Shown piece after piece: positions 26,819 through 35,601 of a stretch of DNA of 64,000 bases. The notes beneath the pieces were generated by a model, which was not told the DNA's origin, made no database searches, and saw nothing but the letters and a program-made list of their open reading frames with translations. Both the position numbers and the translations under genes were made by a program. The DNA lies in assembly GCA_025934485.1 (NCBI GenBank), contig JAICXX010000012.1, positions 1-64,000 on the forward strand. The letters are read 5' to 3'. The DNA is from Chitinophagaceae bacterium (GTDB taxonomy: Bacteria; Bacteroidota; Bacteroidia; Chitinophagales; Chitinophagaceae). How positions within the stretch are numbered: the stretch's first letter is position 1; the number at the start of each line of letters is the position of its first letter.

Positions 26819-27211
26819 CTATTCCGTATCGTTGTTGTTTTCTTCAGAGGGTTTGTTCTTGCCAAAGGCTTTCTTCACGCCCAAACCGATACCAGCCGCC
26901 AAAAGCAGGCTGAGACCGCCGTCGAGCGGCGCATTCTGGCCGGCACCTGGCGGGTTGGGTTGATCGCCCTGCGAGTTGCTACCTTGATCGTCATTTCGTC
27001 CAAAACGATGACCGCGGTTCAGCTCAAACCGGCGAAGATAGGTCTGCTCTGCATCATACTGACCACGACCGCCGGACATGTCACGATATCTTTCTCTGTC
27101 CTGAAAACCGTAGGCTGGTGCAGGCCCCCCAAACGCAAAGACCGTTGAAGGGATTAAAATGGGGAGAACAAATGATGAGAAGATCACGAGGAAGCGTAGT
27201 AGCTTTTTCAT
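26819..27211 (-). CDS. secreted exosortase substrate with PID-CTERM-like sorting tail
   Basis: 130 residues from MKKLLRFLVIF; the frame is open to 27247, but the ATG at 27211 gives a normal signal peptide (to about Ala26). The mature part is short, rich in Arg, Asp, Gln, Asn and Gly. Residues 95-99 are PLDGG, followed by a hydrophobic stretch (LSLLLAAGIGLG) and KK, the plan of PID-CTERM sorting signals in Bacteroidota. Unusually, a 16-residue polar tail ending EENNNDTE follows the basic pair. Function of the mature protein is unknown. Confidence 0.75.
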   Translation of the reverse strand: MKKLLRFLVIFSSFVLPILIPSTVFAFGGPAPAYGFQDRERYRDMSGGRGQYDAEQTYLRRFELNRGHRFGRNDDQGSNSQGDQPNPPGAGQNAPLDGGLSLLLAAGIGLGVKKAFGKNKPSEENNNDTE

Positions 27212-27531
27212 AAATAATAAAGTAAGAATTAAAAAAATGGAATCCATCAGGCTCCTCGTAGGTATGTGGAGATTTAGCAGAGGATGAGGAAAAGCTTTAT
27301 CAGGGGACTTGGAAGATGTCGGATTCTAGCGTAGGATAAACTGGAAGGGATAGGGGATTGGTTTCTAAATGTAAAATTAGAAAAAAGCGTGCCCGCTTAC
27401 AAGCGAACGCGGAAAAAAGTTTCCACTTAGTGATGCATACGTTCTTCGTAGAAACACTATAGGTCGGCAATCCTATTGCGTCGGTGAGCAATATCTACAG
27501 ATGTAGAAATACTTACCCATTAAAATACAAT
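27212..27531. other. 320-bp intergenic region
   Basis: Separates the exosortase operon from the hydrolase gene, both on the minus strand. It is AT-richer than the surrounding DNA. A TCTACA-GA-TGTAGA palindrome lies at 27494-27507, about 25 bp past the hydrolase stop; it lacks a T-run. I found no exact TAnnTTTG element or gene. Confidence 0.4.
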
Positions 27532-28875
27532 TCAATGCATCCTGCTCTCGATGCGCGCAAGATCGATTTGCTGCGGCAAACGCCGGAATTCCGGCTGCTG
27601 CCGCAGCCGGTTTCTGTCGTTAAACCCATGGCTTACCGCCGAGAGCAGGTCCTCCATGGCGGAATGCACATTGCCCTCACGGGCATCCAGGATGGCAGAA
27701 AAATACCAGGCCTCGCTATTGGTGGGATCGGCCATTTTATAGAGCTCCACAAAATGTCGTGCGGCTTCGTTCTGATTGCCGTTGATGAGCTGATTGCTGA
27801 TGGAATAAAAAGCCAGCGACAGATAGGCCAGTAGCCGCTGATACATCCCGCTCGCGGTCGTTTTTGCGGCCACCTTCGCTTTGAGATCGTTTATGGTAGA
27901 CTTCCAGAAGGACATGTCGCCCTGCTGGAAGTGCTGCATATATTCGGCCTTTGTATTCTCCTCCAGCGTCAACAATTTCGCACGCGCGTCCCGCTGTTTC
28001 ACATATTCGGGATTTCGGTCGAGCCCGGCCGCCTCCCGCTGGAACCAGCCTGTCTCATCGGACAGCCCGCCCAGATAGCTTATCGCCACCGAACATTCCT
28101 GTCGCGCATCAACCAGCTCTTTCGACTGAACCTCACCGTTAACCCGTTGTTTGCTCACGGCCACAAATGCCGCAATCTCCGAAGCGTTCCCCGGCAGGAG
28201 TCCCATGGCCATGGCATCGAGATCGAGCCCCGCAAAAGCTCTTCGCATGGTGGCCGCAGGCGCCCACTGGTGTATGCCGGAAAAATAAAGTATCCGATGC
28301 CGCGTCCTCGTCCTATCGAGCCCTGCATCGAGACCCGCCAGGTCCGTCATATTCATGTCACCTTCCCCGGCGATAGCGGTAAAGCTAAAAGGGAAATCGC
28401 CGGCCGAGACCCCATCCGGCAGCCCGGCGCCATTTGCAATAACACCTTTGACCTGGGAATGCTGGATAGCGACATAGCTGGCTACCTTTGCACCCCCGGA
28501 AAAACCCGCCGTATAGATGCGTTGCTCATTGATCTTTAGCCGCTTATGCGTGTCGCTGAAAAGCCGGTCCCAGATCATCCCGGTGGTGGTCCAGTCATTG
28601 CCATTCTTTGAGTTATTGCTGCCGACAAGGATGAAACCGTACGTATCGGCCAATGTCTTGTATTTCCGCAAGGGCAGCGACCCCACCCCATGGGAGTCGA
28701 AAAAATAAACGATCGGCAGCGGCTGCTGGTCGCCGCGCACCGGGATATACAACGCATAGGATTGGGAAGGATCGGCGGCACACACGACCCTGTCGACAAC
28801 CTGGCCTGCCGTCTGTCCATAACCCTGCGTAGCAAAAGCCCATAGCGCCACGCCAACGATCATTTGTTTTAGCAT
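27532..28875 (-). CDS. secreted alpha/beta-hydrolase with helical C-terminal domain
   Basis: 447 residues with signal peptide ending GYGQ. The N-terminal 220 residues form an alpha/beta-hydrolase domain like those of PHB-depolymerase or dienelactone-hydrolase relatives: nucleophile motif YTAGFSGGAKVA, a strand with LPIVYFFDSHG and a late SGIHQWAP supplying the catalytic His. The C-terminal 200 residues are helical and TPR-like (AARHFVELYKMADPTNSEAW). The substrate is unknown. It lies 13 bp after GH43 on the same strand, so the two form an operon and an ester-linked glycan substrate is plausible. Confidence 0.8.
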   Translation of the reverse strand: MLKQMIVGVALWAFATQGYGQTAGQVVDRVVCAADPSQSYALYIPVRGDQQPLPIVYFFDSHGVGSLPLRKYKTLADTYGFILVGSNNSKNGNDWTTTGMIWDRLFSDTHKRLKINEQRIYTAGFSGGAKVASYVAIQHSQVKGVIANGAGLPDGVSAGDFPFSFTAIAGEGDMNMTDLAGLDAGLDRTRTRHRILYFSGIHQWAPAATMRRAFAGLDLDAMAMGLLPGNASEIAAFVAVSKQRVNGEVQSKELVDARQECSVAISYLGGLSDETGWFQREAAGLDRNPEYVKQRDARAKLLTLEENTKAEYMQHFQQGDMSFWKSTINDLKAKVAAKTTASGMYQRLLAYLSLAFYSISNQLINGNQNEAARHFVELYKMADPTNSEAWYFSAILDAREGNVHSAMEDLLSAVSHGFNDRNRLRQQPEFRRLPQQIDLARIESRMH

Positions 28876-28888
28876 GGCTGCAAGATAA

Positions 28889-29824
28889 CTATTTCACCGG
28901 TCCCGGTCCCGTCTTCGTGGGTATCACCTTCCGGATGGTACCATCCGCATTGTAGTAAAGCTTATCCACACAAATCGACCGCAGCCAGTCGAAATGCGAG
29001 AGCGCGCTGGTATGATAGAACGAATACCACTGTCCCTTGTATTCTACGATGCTGCCATGATTGGTATAGCTGTCCGTAGGATCCATAAAGATACCCCGGT
29101 ACGTCCAGGGGCCCAGCGGTGAAGTGCTGGTGGCATACCGCATCCGGTTGTGCTTGCCCGCAGAATCATGATTATCGGAATAAGAAAGGTAATAGAGGCC
29201 CTTGCGCTTATGCACCCAGGTCGCCTCATGAAAATCCTCCAGCCCCACCATCGGCTGCATAGCGCCGTCGATGGTCATCATATCGTTTTTTAATTTCCCG
29301 CCTTTGCATATACCGCCGCCGCCGTAATACAAATAGGCCTGGCCATCGTTGTCCACAAAGACGCAGGGATCGATCATCGGCTCCAGCCCTTGGATGTATC
29401 CTTTCACAGTAAAATCGCTGGCAGGTTTCGTGCTGGTGGCCACACCGATCTTCCAGGTCTTGTTCCAGTCCGTCCCGCTGGGATGCGGAAAATAGAAATA
29501 ATATACCCCGTTCTTGCAGGCACAGTCCGGCGCCCACATAAAACCGCCTTCCTTGCGGCCCCAGGGCACGTCGCTGGCTTGCAGGATCACCCCATGGTCC
29601 TTCCAATGGACCATATCATCAGTGGAATACACATGATATTTGTCCATCAGATCACAACCGCGGGGCGGAGCAACATCATGCGAAGGATAGACATAAAGCC
29701 GGCCGTCGGCCCATACGTGCGCCGATGGATCGGCCGTATAGATGTCGGTAACAAAAGGATTCTGAGCATGGCAGATGGCGCTAAAAGCAATCGCCGCGAA
29801 TAAAAGGCAAGTGGTCCGTTTCAT
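28889..29824 (-). CDS. GH43-family glycoside hydrolase
   Basis: 311 residues, with signal peptide ending ICHAQ. The five-bladed propeller of GH43 is supported by the catalytic Asp in YTADPSAHVWADG, the pKa-modulating Asp in MIDPCVFVDNDG and the general acid Glu in DFHEATWVHKR. These enzymes are mostly alpha-L-arabinofuranosidases, arabinanases or beta-xylosidases; the single-domain form cannot be assigned further. It heads an operon with the alpha/beta hydrolase and may cooperate with the GH127 locus 20 kb away. Confidence 0.88.
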   Translation of the reverse strand: MKRTTCLLFAAIAFSAICHAQNPFVTDIYTADPSAHVWADGRLYVYPSHDVAPPRGCDLMDKYHVYSTDDMVHWKDHGVILQASDVPWGRKEGGFMWAPDCACKNGVYYFYFPHPSGTDWNKTWKIGVATSTKPASDFTVKGYIQGLEPMIDPCVFVDNDGQAYLYYGGGGICKGGKLKNDMMTIDGAMQPMVGLEDFHEATWVHKRKGLYYLSYSDNHDSAGKHNRMRYATSTSPLGPWTYRGIFMDPTDSYTNHGSIVEYKGQWYSFYHTSALSHFDWLRSICVDKLYYNADGTIRKVIPTKTGPGPVK

Positions 29825-29881
29825 ATCCGCAAATAAAGGTTTCCCGCTTAATTTGCGCTTAACAGGTCCTTAATAAAGCGA

Positions 29882-30475
29882 TTAATGCGTGTCGTAGTAG
29901 CGAAGAATATTAAATTTATAGCCTCCGCTCTCGCCCTTGCTGAGAGCATATTGAACGGTCCGCGTGCCCCCCGTGGGCGCATCATCCCTATCGCCGGGTT
30001 TAAAAATGGGAAACCGTTGCAACAGCGTCCCTTCCAGCAGCTTAAAAACATCGTGGCCCTTATACCCCGTGTTGATCTTCCCGTCGAGTGCGGGATCGGG
30101 CAGCCCGGCAGGCACAATGGTCTTGCTATCCTGCGAGACCAGGACATACACCGTACCATGTATCGCCGCCGAATCGGTATAGATAAAGAGGATGAGATCG
30201 GCAAGCCCGTCGCTGTTCAGATCGTCGACCATGGCGGCGGATACACGGCCCCGGACAGGCATGTTCATGGTCTCATTGGCCGGGCTCTCAAAACCAAGGG
30301 GCCGGATCGAAAGCGAATTGGATTTGATATCCCTGTTCCGGCAATCGACCTTATACCCGTATTTCCCGATCTTCATGGTGGTATCGATCCGTTCGAACGT
30401 GACCGGGACCAGGGTCGTTTGGGCACGGATCCTTCCGATGAAAAGCACACCGGCAAACAGCAAAACGTATTTCAT
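29882..30475 (-). CDS. secreted protein of unknown function with one FG-GAP-like motif
   Basis: 197 residues with a signal peptide (to about Ala18). A single DDLNSDGLADLILFIY segment resembles a calcium-binding FG-GAP/VCBS turn, and the rest is predicted beta-rich. I do not recognise a family. Its start lies 30 bp from that of the divergent permease at 30506, so both promoters share a very short region. Confidence 0.65.
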   Translation of the reverse strand: MKYVLLFAGVLFIGRIRAQTTLVPVTFERIDTTMKIGKYGYKVDCRNRDIKSNSLSIRPLGFESPANETMNMPVRGRVSAAMVDDLNSDGLADLILFIYTDSAAIHGTVYVLVSQDSKTIVPAGLPDPALDGKINTGYKGHDVFKLLEGTLLQRFPIFKPGDRDDAPTGGTRTVQYALSKGESGGYKFNILRYYDTH

Positions 30476-30479
30476 CCCC

Positions 30480-30501
30480 TAAAGATAAAGGGTTAAATTT
30501 A
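30480..30501. promoter_or_regulatory. divergent -7 elements in a 30-bp intergenic region
   Basis: Minus-strand TATCTTTA (30480-30487) faces the secreted protein; plus-strand TAAATTTA (30494-30501) faces the permease. Each matches TAnnTTTG at seven of eight positions. The -33 regions of each promoter would lie inside the opposite gene. Confidence 0.35.
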
Positions 30502-30505
30502 TTCC

Positions 30506-32890
30506 ATGATCAAAAACCTGCTGCTCGTCGCACTGCGCAACTTCAAAAGAGACAAATGGTACAGCGTCCTCAACCTCCTGGGCCTTACCATCGGCATCAC
30601 CTTCAGCATCTTCCTGATCTTCTATGTCCGGGACGAGCTCAGCTTCGACCGTTTTAACGAAAAAGCGGACCGTATCTTCCGGATCGACGGCTATATTCAG
30701 GAACAAGGCAAACCGCCCTTCAAAGTGGCGCTTTCACAGACGCCGCTGGCGCCTGCCCTGCAACACGAGTATCCGGAAGTAGAGGAAGCCACTCGCCTTA
30801 TGTCCGCCGGCAAGAACATGTACAAACACGGCGAGCTGCATCTTTATGAGGACAAGGTCTACTATGCCGACAGTAATGTCTTTCGCGTCTTCACCTTCCC
30901 CTTTATCCAGGGCGATCCCCGCACGGCGCTCGATGAACCCAGGACCATGGTGCTCACGCAGTCCACGGCACAAAAATTCTTTGGCAGCGCGGCCAGGGCC
31001 CTGGGCCAGTCACTCGGGAACGCCAACGGCGATATCTTTAAGATCACGGGTGTCATCAAAGACGTCCCCGCCAATTCCCATATCCGGTTCAACATGCTTC
31101 TCTCGGCCAACACCCTGCCGCGAAATGATAACAACTGGGGGAATTTCAACATCTACAGCTATGTGTTGCTGAAACCGCATACCGACCCGGCCGTCTTCGA
31201 AAAAAAGCTGCTGCCCATGTATGACAAATACATGGCCGTGATCTTCCGTCCCGTGAATGTCAAGATCCACTATGTGGTCCATCCCATCACCTGGATCCAC
31301 CTCCATTCCGATAACCAATTGGAACCCGAAGACCTCGGCAGCATGTCCTATGTCTATATTCTATCGGCCGTGGCCTTCTTCCTGTTGATCATCGGCTGCA
31401 TCAACTACATGAACCTGACGACGGCGAGATCCGCGCGGCGCGCCAAAGAGATCGGCATCCGTAAGGTCACCGGTTCTACACAACCGCAGCTCATCGCCCA
31501 GTTCCTCCTCGAGTCGACGCTCACCGCCATCGCAGGTCTCCTGCTGAGCATCGGTCTGATCGCGCTCCTGCTGCCATCCTTCAACAACCTTGCCGGCAAA
31601 TCCATTCCCTTCTCTACCCTGCTGCAACCCGGCACCCTCGGCATCCTGCTGGCGATCATCGTTTTCGTGGGTCTTCTCGGAGGCAGCTACCCAGCGCTCT
31701 ATCTTGCCAGATTCGACCCCATTCATATCCTTAAAGGAAACCTGGCCAAGAGCTCGAGCAATGTGGTGCTCCGACGCATCCTCGTCGTCACCCAATTCTC
31801 CATCGCCATGGTGATGCTGATCTGCACTATCGTGGTCTACAACCAGCTCAATTATGTACGCAGCAAAGACCTGGGTTTCGACAAATCGGAGGTGATCACC
31901 ATCGTCGCCAATTCGAACAAGAACATCAGCAGCTCGATCCTCGCTTTCAAGAACGAAGTCCGCAAGAACCCCCATGTCCTCGCCGCGGCCAGTTCGGAAA
32001 CGGAACCCGGCGGCCCGCACATCAGCTATAGCCTGTTCCATATCCAAACCAATGACGGCTATACGGACAAGGCCGTCGACAACTATGGCGTGGATGAGAA
32101 CTATTTTAAAACGCTGGGTATGCGCGTCACCGCCGGCCGGCCCTTCACCGGTCTTGGCGATACCCTCCACAGCATCATCGTCAACGAAAATTTCGTCCAC
32201 TATTTCGGCTGGACAAACCCCCTTGGGAAACATGTGAAATATCCCGGCGATACCTCCAGCTTTTATATGGAAGTAGTGGGCGTCGTCAGGGACTTCAACC
32301 AGCAATCACTCTACAATCCTATCGGGCCACTCATGCTGTATTACCGGCCCAACCCCAACCATATCCAGCTAAAGCTGGATGGCAAGGACATCGCGGGAAC
32401 CATCGCCGCTATACAACGCACCTGGCGCAGCACTCTTTCCGAGCTGCCTTTCGAATATACCTTTCTCGACCAGGGTTTCGATTCTCAATACGCCGCGGAC
32501 CAGCGACGTGGAAAACTGTTCACAACCTTTTCCGTGCTCACGATCCTGATCACCTGCCTGGGTCTGCTCGGCCTTATTGCCTTCGTCACCCAGCAACGGC
32601 AAAAAGAGATCTCCATGCGCAAGGTCCTCGGCGCCGGCGTAGGCACACTGGTGATGCTGATCACCCGGAATTTTGTCTTCCTCGTGGGCTTCTCCTGTCT
32701 CATCGCCTTTCCCGTGGCCTATTTTTTCATGGGTAAATGGCTGCAGGCGTTCCCCTATAATACGGGATTGTCGGCCCTGCCCTTCCTGCTGGCCGCATTG
32801 ACGGTCTTGCTCATCACCATGGCTACCGTTATATATCATACGATGCGGGCAGCACTGGCCAATCCCGCCAGGAGTCTGCGCAGTGAATAA
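30506..32890 (+). CDS. MacB/FtsX-type ABC transporter permease
   Basis: 794 residues. N-terminal helix in SVLNLLGLTIGITFSIFLIF, MacB_PCD periplasmic domain to about 285, FtsX block with ARRAKEIGIRKVTGSTQPQL, second periplasmic domain and a final FtsX block with RQKEISMRKVLGAGVGTLV. Ends ALANPARSLRSE, the C-terminal form shared with the two permeases at 35.6-40.4 kb. No ATPase is encoded beside it. Unlike the other three permeases, it is on the plus strand. Confidence 0.9.
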   Translation: MIKNLLLVALRNFKRDKWYSVLNLLGLTIGITFSIFLIFYVRDELSFDRFNEKADRIFRIDGYIQEQGKPPFKVALSQTPLAPALQHEYPEVEEATRLMSAGKNMYKHGELHLYEDKVYYADSNVFRVFTFPFIQGDPRTALDEPRTMVLTQSTAQKFFGSAARALGQSLGNANGDIFKITGVIKDVPANSHIRFNMLLSANTLPRNDNNWGNFNIYSYVLLKPHTDPAVFEKKLLPMYDKYMAVIFRPVNVKIHYVVHPITWIHLHSDNQLEPEDLGSMSYVYILSAVAFFLLIIGCINYMNLTTARSARRAKEIGIRKVTGSTQPQLIAQFLLESTLTAIAGLLLSIGLIALLLPSFNNLAGKSIPFSTLLQPGTLGILLAIIVFVGLLGGSYPALYLARFDPIHILKGNLAKSSSNVVLRRILVVTQFSIAMVMLICTIVVYNQLNYVRSKDLGFDKSEVITIVANSNKNISSSILAFKNEVRKNPHVLAAASSETEPGGPHISYSLFHIQTNDGYTDKAVDNYGVDENYFKTLGMRVTAGRPFTGLGDTLHSIIVNENFVHYFGWTNPLGKHVKYPGDTSSFYMEVVGVVRDFNQQSLYNPIGPLMLYYRPNPNHIQLKLDGKDIAGTIAAIQRTWRSTLSELPFEYTFLDQGFDSQYAADQRRGKLFTTFSVLTILITCLGLLGLIAFVTQQRQKEISMRKVLGAGVGTLVMLITRNFVFLVGFSCLIAFPVAYFFMGKWLQAFPYNTGLSALPFLLAALTVLLITMATVIYHTMRAALANPARSLRSE

Positions 32891-32907
32891 TGTTGTAAGC
32901 TGTCTTG

Positions 32908-33759
32908 TCAGCGTTTGAAGATGCCGTTGAAAACGGCGTAGGGGACAATATCCTGGGCGAAGGTAAAGCTGCCCTTGTCGTGGATCTCTTCGGCAGCCCG
33001 GAGAAAAGCGCTATAGGCCGCGCGGGCCAGCGAAGCGCCCAGGCTCACCCGCCGGACACCTAGCTCGCCAAGCTCGTCGAGCGTAAAATAGCCCTTGCTC
33101 AAACCCATGACCACATTCACGGGTTTGGGTGCCACGGCGCGCACCACCGCAGCGATCTCTTCCCGTGTCGCGAGTCCGGGTGCATATAACACATCGGCGC
33201 CCGCGGCGGCAAAAGCCTCCAGCCGGCGGATCGTATCGTTCAGATCAGGACGTCCATGGATCAGGTTTTCCGCACGCGCCGTCAAGGTAAATGGAAATGC
33301 CAGGCTGCGCGCCGCGGCGACGGCAGCATTCACGCGTTCTACCGCCATTTCCAGCGGATAAATAGGGTCTGCAGGATTGCCAGTGGCATCTTCGATCGAC
33401 CCGCCCACAAGCCCCGCATCCGCCGCAAGCCGGATCGTCTCCGCACAAGCCTCGGGCGCGTCGCCATAGCCGTTCTCCAGATCGGCCGTCACCGGCAGCT
33501 CGGTCGCCCCGACGATCGTCCGGGCATTGGCCAGCGTCTCCTCCCTCGTGACCGCCGCAAGCCCATCGGCCTTGGCCAACGAGAAAGCCAGCCCGGCACT
33601 GGTCGTCGCAAGAGCCTCGAAGCCGAGATTCGCCAATAACCTGGCCGATCCCGCATCCCAGGGATTGGGAACCACAAAGATGCCCTGTCTGCGATGCAGC
33701 ACCTGTAATAATTCGCCCCTATGTAGTTGTGTATTACTCACGGCTGACTGATCGGTCAT
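32908..33759 (-). CDS. PEP mutase/isocitrate lyase superfamily enzyme
   Basis: 283 residues covering the whole TIM barrel: VVPNPWDAGSARLLANLGF at the start, TADLENGYGDAPE (metal-binding Asp), GSIEDATGN, TARAENLIHG, and a C-terminal swapped helix. The ICL active-site KKCGH is absent, so it is not a true isocitrate lyase; annotated relatives include oxaloacetate decarboxylases and carboxyphosphonoenolpyruvate mutase-like lyases. The reaction is therefore uncertain. Its start overlaps the end of the VWA gene by 26 bp, which suggests co-expression without an evident functional tie. Confidence 0.85.
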   Translation of the reverse strand: MTDQSAVSNTQLHRGELLQVLHRRQGIFVVPNPWDAGSARLLANLGFEALATTSAGLAFSLAKADGLAAVTREETLANARTIVGATELPVTADLENGYGDAPEACAETIRLAADAGLVGGSIEDATGNPADPIYPLEMAVERVNAAVAAARSLAFPFTLTARAENLIHGRPDLNDTIRRLEAFAAAGADVLYAPGLATREEIAAVVRAVAPKPVNVVMGLSKGYFTLDELGELGVRRVSLGASLARAAYSAFLRAAEEIHDKGSFTFAQDIVPYAVFNGIFKR

Positions 33760-35374
33760 CTTTACCTTCGTAGATCTTTTTTGCTTTCGCGACTAAAGAT
33801 AGATATTCCCTATCGATAAAATCGTTGTTGGGAAAGACCATTTTATTCAATTTCTGCACCTCCGACCAACTCGCCACCCCGGCATAACTGTCGCCCCGTA
33901 GCTTCATGCCAAATAACGTGACCCCGACCGCCCTTCGCTGATAAGGCGTAGCACGGTCCCATGGGACCCTTGTCCCGGGACAATCGTAGGTGATCCGCTG
34001 TGGCACTGTCCGGCCCGGCAGGCAATAATCGATATGGATCTTCGCAAAAACCCCGTTCGTATCCCGCCGGGGGACAAATTCGAACACCGCCACCAGGCTC
34101 TGACCCGAAGCAACGCTGCTACGCAACAAGGCCGTATCCGCCGGAACACCCGGCTTATTGTCAAACCCGATCAACCGGTAGTCGCTGCCCAGCGTCGTGT
34201 CGAATTCCGCTGTGACCGAAACATCATTGGCAATGGCTCCCGCCGCCACCTCTTTCAATAGCGCCCGCTCGCCTTGCTCTTCCTCCACAACCGGAACAAA
34301 CCGCCCCGCGCCCTGTCCGGCAAAATAGGGCAGTTCCCTGCTGGTGCTGTCATCCGTACCGACACCGATACAGGAAAGCCGGATGCCATTGTCACTTTGC
34401 TGGGCGATATAGTCCCCCATCGCTTCCACCTGCGCCTTGTCGTTGCAGACATCTCCGTCCGTGATAAACACGATCCGGTTATTGCCATCCGGCATGAACT
34501 GATGCTGCGCGACGGCGTAAGCCAGCTTAAGGCCGTCGCAACCCGGCGAAGAGCCATCCGGATGCAATTGCTCGATGGCGCCGGCAAGCACATCCTTGGC
34601 CGAACCCGGTATACCGGCCATGACCCGCATACCCATGCCAAACTGCACGATGGAGACCGTATCCGTCGCCCGTAAATTGCGGATCAGCGGACGTAAAGCG
34701 GCCTTGATCAATGGCAATTTGTTGGGCATATCCATGGAACCGGACACATCGATCAGCAACACCAGGTTATTGGGCGATATCCGTTCCATATTCGATTTAC
34801 GCCCACTAATGTTAAGCAGCAGCAACCGGTGGTGATTATTCCAGGGACAGCCGATCAGCGCCGATGACGTGTGAAAACAGGTGGGTGAATCCGGCAGCTC
34901 ATAGGTAGTATTGAAATAATTCACCATCTCTTCGATCTTGACAGCTTCCGCCGGCACGGTACTGCCCATCTCCAGGAACCGCTTCACCAGCTGATAGGAG
35001 AGCCCGTTGGGATGATCGGCAAAAGAGACCTTCGTCGGCCCGTCCTGCAAAGACAACAACGACTCTTTTTTCGGCACCGCGGGGGCGGCCGGCCTGTTCA
35101 GGGTGACCTTCAACACCGCTGTAGACCGGACCTGTGTCGTATAAGCCTCATAACCATCATATTGAAAAGTCAGGGTGTCGTCGGGCTGACGGGAAGTAAT
35201 GGCAAAATCGCCATCGACACCGGTACGGTAGGCTGCCCCGGTGGACAGTACCGTAATCAGCACATGTTGTAATTTATCCCCATGCAAACCCTCGACATCC
35301 CCGGTAAAATAGTACTGGGAAAATGCGGGAACATACACGAGCGCAAGCAGCGATATCAGGGCGGTCAGTCTCAA
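33734..35374 (-). CDS. secreted von Willebrand factor A protein (YfbK type)
   Basis: 546 residues. Signal peptide ALISLLALVYVPAFSQ, then a CarboxypepD_reg-like beta domain (about 20-95), the YfbK N-terminal motif EEMVNYFNTTYELP, a VWA domain with MIDAS LLIDVSGSMDM and ITDGDVCND, and a C-terminal DUF3520-like region (YQRRAVGVTLFGMKLRGDSY). It should bind metal and protein partners outside the cytoplasm. The start is a TTG at 35374. The bases TATTTTTG there also form a perfect -7 element, so the start is open to question, though a later start would lose the signal peptide. Confidence 0.85.
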   Translation of the reverse strand: MRLTALISLLALVYVPAFSQYYFTGDVEGLHGDKLQHVLITVLSTGAAYRTGVDGDFAITSRQPDDTLTFQYDGYEAYTTQVRSTAVLKVTLNRPAAPAVPKKESLLSLQDGPTKVSFADHPNGLSYQLVKRFLEMGSTVPAEAVKIEEMVNYFNTTYELPDSPTCFHTSSALIGCPWNNHHRLLLLNISGRKSNMERISPNNLVLLIDVSGSMDMPNKLPLIKAALRPLIRNLRATDTVSIVQFGMGMRVMAGIPGSAKDVLAGAIEQLHPDGSSPGCDGLKLAYAVAQHQFMPDGNNRIVFITDGDVCNDKAQVEAMGDYIAQQSDNGIRLSCIGVGTDDSTSRELPYFAGQGAGRFVPVVEEEQGERALLKEVAAGAIANDVSVTAEFDTTLGSDYRLIGFDNKPGVPADTALLRSSVASGQSLVAVFEFVPRRDTNGVFAKIHIDYCLPGRTVPQRITYDCPGTRVPWDRATPYQRRAVGVTLFGMKLRGDSYAGVASWSEVQKLNKMVFPNNDFIDREYLSLVAKAKKIYEGKDDRSVSRE

Positions 35375-35581
35375 AAATAGGTTTTAAACTGTATGTCCCC
35401 ACAAAGGCGGTGATCTTGCGCATCAAAATACAACAATATCGCGGAAATTCATAATGCTCGGGACACCCGAAATCAAACGCTGTTTCATGGGAACGAAGTG
35501 ATCGATGCAATTTCCGGGCCTCGGCCGTTCGCGGCGGATCGACCCGTGGTCAATCGACCGAAGGTCAATCATCAGCCTGGC

Positions 35582-35601
35582 AATGACGCGTCAGCGTCAT
35601 T
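35582..35601 (-). terminator. hairpin spanning the permease stop codon
   Basis: Perfect 8-bp arms AATGACGC and GCGTCATT with loop GTCA. The TGA stop (35597-35599) is inside one arm. No T-run follows, so termination is less certain than the structure. Confidence 0.4.

Noticed and set aside
27494-27507. TCTACA-GA-TGTAGA palindrome as a terminator
   Set aside because: Two-base centre and no T-run; too weak to call without transcript data.
31361-32305. 314-codon minus-strand frame opposite the FtsX permease
   Set aside because: The permease on the plus strand has clear family signatures over the whole span; the antisense frame has none.
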